The notes under the pieces were generated by a model, which was given only the letters and a program-made list of their open reading frames with translations, ran no database searches and had not been told where the DNA came from. This document shows positions 5,213 through 7,124 of a DNA stretch of 7,124 nt, piece after piece. The stretch is from assembly GCA_020148085.1 (NCBI GenBank), contig JAHCRD010000026.1:1-7124 (forward strand), read 5' to 3'. Position 1 is the stretch's first letter. The number at the start of each line of letters is the position of its first letter. Source of the DNA: Patescibacteria group bacterium. Its GTDB lineage: Bacteria > Patescibacteriota > Minisyncoccia > Minisyncoccales > CG1-02-41-26. The position numbers were made by a program, and so were the translations under genes.

Positions 5213-6973
5213 TCATTTCGGAATCGCTCGGATTCTTCTTACGCCTGCTCCGGATGACTCTTCCTTTATGATTTTAAAATGTCCTAACTCTCCGGTATGG
5301 CTCACGTGAGGTCCTCCACAAATTTCTTTGGAAAAATCACCAATCGAATAAACCTTAACTTTTTCAGGATATTTTTCTTTGAAAAAAGCTAAAGCTCCAG
5401 CCCTTATAGCTTTTTCATAGGACATCTCTTCTTTTTGAATTTTTAGGTCTTCTTTTATTTTCTGATTAACTAAATCTTCAACTTTTTTCAGTTCGTCTTC
5501 AGTAAGTTTGGCTGGATGGGAAAAATCAAAACGGAGTCGTTGTGGGGTAATGTCAGAACCCATTTGTTTAACGTGCTCACCCAAAACCTCTCTTAAGGCC
5601 TGGTGGAGTAAGTGAGTGGCTGTATGGAGCTTGGCTGCTTGATGAGTGGCTTCTTTTCCTACTCCTCCAAATTTTTTCTCCACCCCCGCTCTTGAAATTT
5701 CTTGATGTTTTTTCAGGGCTCCTTCAAAACCTTGTTTATCAACTTTCAGACCCTCTTCCTTGGCTAATTCTTCAGTTAATTCCAAAGGGAATCCATAACT
5801 CTGATACAAGTCAAAAACTACCCTTCCTGGAATTATCTTTTCTTGGCATTTTTCAATTTGGTATCTAAATTCTTTTAAGCCCCTTTCTAAAGTTTTCTCA
5901 AATTTTTCTTCTTCATTTTGAAGAATAGTTAAGATATCAGCTTCTTGAGTTTTGACCTTGGGATAAATATCCTGATAAATAGCTGTTGCTTTCTGGGCTA
6001 TGGGAATTAAAGAATTCTTTGGTAAATTTAAGAGTTTCCCAAACCTGATAGCTCGCCTTAAAATCCTTCTCAAAGTATAACCCTGCTCTAAGTTAGAAGG
6101 AATAACCCCTTCACTTGCCAAAAAAACCGCTCCCTTGATATGGTCAGCCATAATTCGGTAAGCTTTGGGATTGTCAGTATAGGATTGAGAAGATTGTTTT
6201 TCTATTTCTTTGATAACAGAAGTAAACAAATCAGTTTCAAAGACCGAAGATTTGCCCTGTAAAACCATAGCTAATCTTTCAAGTCCCATGCCAGTATCTA
6301 CTCCTTTTTGTTTTAGAGGAGTTAATTTCTTGTTTCTGTCTTGATAATACTCATTAAAAACTAAATTCCAAATTTCAATGAATCCTCCACATTCACAATT
6401 AGGAATACAATCTTTTCCTTTAGAACAAGATTCTTGAGTTAAATCGTAATGAACTTCACAAGTTGGTCCGCAAGGTCCTTCTTCACCGGTTGGTCCCCAA
6501 AAATTATCTTCTCGTCCAAATCCATAAATTCTATTTTTAGGAATACCTAATTTTTGTAAAATTTTGTAAGATTCTTTATCCTCTGGAACGTTGCTATCTC
6601 CTTTAAAATAACCAAACCACAGTTTAGAATTTGGGATTTTACAAAGCCCAGTTAGAAACTCTAAAGCCCATTCAATTGTTTCTTTTTTAAAGTAATCACC
6701 AAAGCTAAAATTTCCTAACATCTCAAGGAAGGTCAAGTGCCTATCATTCCCCACTTCCTCAATATCCGAGGTTCGAAAACATTTTTGGCAAGAAGTCACC
6801 CTCTTACCAAAAGGAGATTTCTTTCCTAAAAAATATTCTTTAAATTGCTGCATCCCAGCAGTAGTGAAAAGAACCGATGGGTCAGTAGGTAAGAGCGAAC
6901 TTGAAGGCACTATTTTGTGTCCTTTTTCTTTAAAAAAATCTAAAAATTTTTTTCTAATCTCCTCAGATTTCAT
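5213..6973 (-). CDS. alaS: alanyl-tRNA synthetase, reduced form
   Basis: Class II synthetase that charges tRNA-Ala and hydrolyses Ser/Gly-tRNA-Ala. It has 586 residues against about 875 in E. coli. The catalytic domain is intact: motif 1 region (LFTTAGMQQFKEYFLG, about 35-50), motif 2 (RTSDI...GNDRHLTFLEMLGNFSFGDYF, 67-95), the GPTGEEGPCGP loop (160-170) and motif 3 (DTGMGLERLAMVLQG, 226-240). A Cys cluster (C183, C189, C193, C195) precedes EIWNLVF. The helical tRNA-recognition domain (about 245-430) follows. The editing domain has both metal motifs, H450-TAT-H454 and C552-GGP-H556. Two parts are missing: the roughly 100-residue beta-barrel segment normally before the HxxxH motif, and the entire C-terminal C-Ala domain, the protein ending at RRIRAIPK. 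The frame is clean, so this is architecture, not decay. The start matches the family N-terminus (EIRKKFLDFFKEKGH); it ends with TGA. Confidence 0.97.
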   Translation of the reverse strand: MKSEEIRKKFLDFFKEKGHKIVPSSSLLPTDPSVLFTTAGMQQFKEYFLGKKSPFGKRVTSCQKCFRTSDIEEVGNDRHLTFLEMLGNFSFGDYFKKETIEWALEFLTGLCKIPNSKLWFGYFKGDSNVPEDKESYKILQKLGIPKNRIYGFGREDNFWGPTGEEGPCGPTCEVHYDLTQESCSKGKDCIPNCECGGFIEIWNLVFNEYYQDRNKKLTPLKQKGVDTGMGLERLAMVLQGKSSVFETDLFTSVIKEIEKQSSQSYTDNPKAYRIMADHIKGAVFLASEGVIPSNLEQGYTLRRILRRAIRFGKLLNLPKNSLIPIAQKATAIYQDIYPKVKTQEADILTILQNEEEKFEKTLERGLKEFRYQIEKCQEKIIPGRVVFDLYQSYGFPLELTEELAKEEGLKVDKQGFEGALKKHQEISRAGVEKKFGGVGKEATHQAAKLHTATHLLHQALREVLGEHVKQMGSDITPQRLRFDFSHPAKLTEDELKKVEDLVNQKIKEDLKIQKEEMSYEKAIRAGALAFFKEKYPEKVKVYSIGDFSKEICGGPHVSHTGELGHFKIIKEESSGAGVRRIRAIPK

Positions 6974-6984
6974 ATGCTTTTTCC

Positions 6985-6990
6985 AGTATA
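6985..6990 (-). promoter_or_regulatory. -10 box of the alaS promoter
   Basis: The minus strand reads TATACT, five of six consensus positions, 11 nt before the alaS ATG (6971-6973). Transcription would start about 4 nt before the ATG, giving a nearly leaderless message. No convincing -35 hexamer lies 16-18 nt upstream, only T-rich sequence. A GGAAAAAG stretch lies between the box and the ATG. Confidence 0.45.
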
Positions 6991-7056
6991 CGTAATTTTT
7001 CCCAAAAATAAAAGAGCGACTATCTCACTCCGAGGGACGGACGATGCCTGCCCGTA

Positions 7057-7066
7057 CAAAGCTTTG
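7057..7066. repeat. perfect 10-bp palindrome CAAAGCTTTG
   Basis: A self-complementary decamer centred on AAGCTT. A degenerate version of the same core (GCAAGCTTTAGC, 2745-2755 region) forms the terminator loop in the other spacer, which suggests a shared repeat element. Confidence 0.5.
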
Positions 7067-7124
7067 CTGTTGTTTGGCGTTAGAACCTGTTTGGTAGGAA
7101 TTTCAGTCAAAAATGAGGCTATTT

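Larger units (their letters stand above)
6974..7124. other. upstream region of alaS with palindromes; no certain gene
   Basis: This edge region contains the alaS -10 box, a perfect 10-bp palindrome, an imperfect hairpin (arms ACGG 7037-7040 and CCGT 7052-7055) and words shared with the 2541-2789 spacer. The minus-strand frame entering at the right edge stays open for about 50 codons and ends in a TGA that overlaps the alaS start (6970-6972). Its composition and embedded palindromes make it a poor coding candidate. Confidence 0.6.

Noticed and set aside
4874..5257. Open frame of 127 codons on the plus strand
   Set aside because: It lies antisense to the start of the FtsA-like gene and the end of alaS, has no recognisable motif, and is explained by the bias of the real coding strand.
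5213..5260. Truncation of alaS by a frameshift or premature stop
   Set aside because: The protein ends exactly at the editing-domain boundary, and the downstream 31 nt hold a promoter followed by another gene, with no C-Ala remnant in any frame.

Overview
The window looks like a piece of chromosome from a Patescibacteria/CPR bacterium, most likely of the Parcubacteria type. The clues are a very reduced alanyl-tRNA synthetase, an FtsA/PilM-like ATPase paired with a one-pass membrane protein of the baseplate-J-like kind that is common in this group, and A+T-rich, tightly packed genes. No single marker proves the placement. TGA ends three genes (alaS, the FtsA-like gene, rpmJ) and is not read through in any recognised gene. 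This argues against the TGA=Gly code of Gracilibacteria/Absconditabacteria.

Every gene lies on the minus strand, so transcription runs from high to low coordinates. At the right, 6974-7124 is a palindrome-bearing leader with a -10 box just before alaS. Then come alaS (5213-6973), a 31-nt gap holding an extended -10 box, the actin-fold ATPase gene (3997-5181), and, overlapping its end, the gene for the baseplate-J-like membrane protein (2790-4016). A terminator-like hairpin follows that gene, inside a 249-nt spacer (2541-2789) crowded with inverted repeats.

Left of the spacer is the alpha operon in classical order: infA, rpmJ, rpsM, rpsK, rpsD, rpoA. Gaps between these genes are 1-6 nt. rpoA runs off the left edge at the end of its N-terminal domain, so its C-terminal domain and any rplQ lie outside. 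The usual upstream partners secY-adk-map are absent; the operon starts at infA.

The genes form two groups. One is translation and transcription machinery (AlaRS, IF-1, L36, S13, S11, S4, RNA polymerase alpha). The other is a two-gene envelope module in which a cytoplasmic ATPase probably works with a membrane-anchored outer-surface protein, in the manner of PilM with PilN. No mobile element, CRISPR array, tRNA or rRNA was seen. The most interesting points are the AlaRS architecture (two domains missing), the envelope pair, the -10 boxes lying almost on start codons, and the hairpin-dense spacers that share short sequence words.
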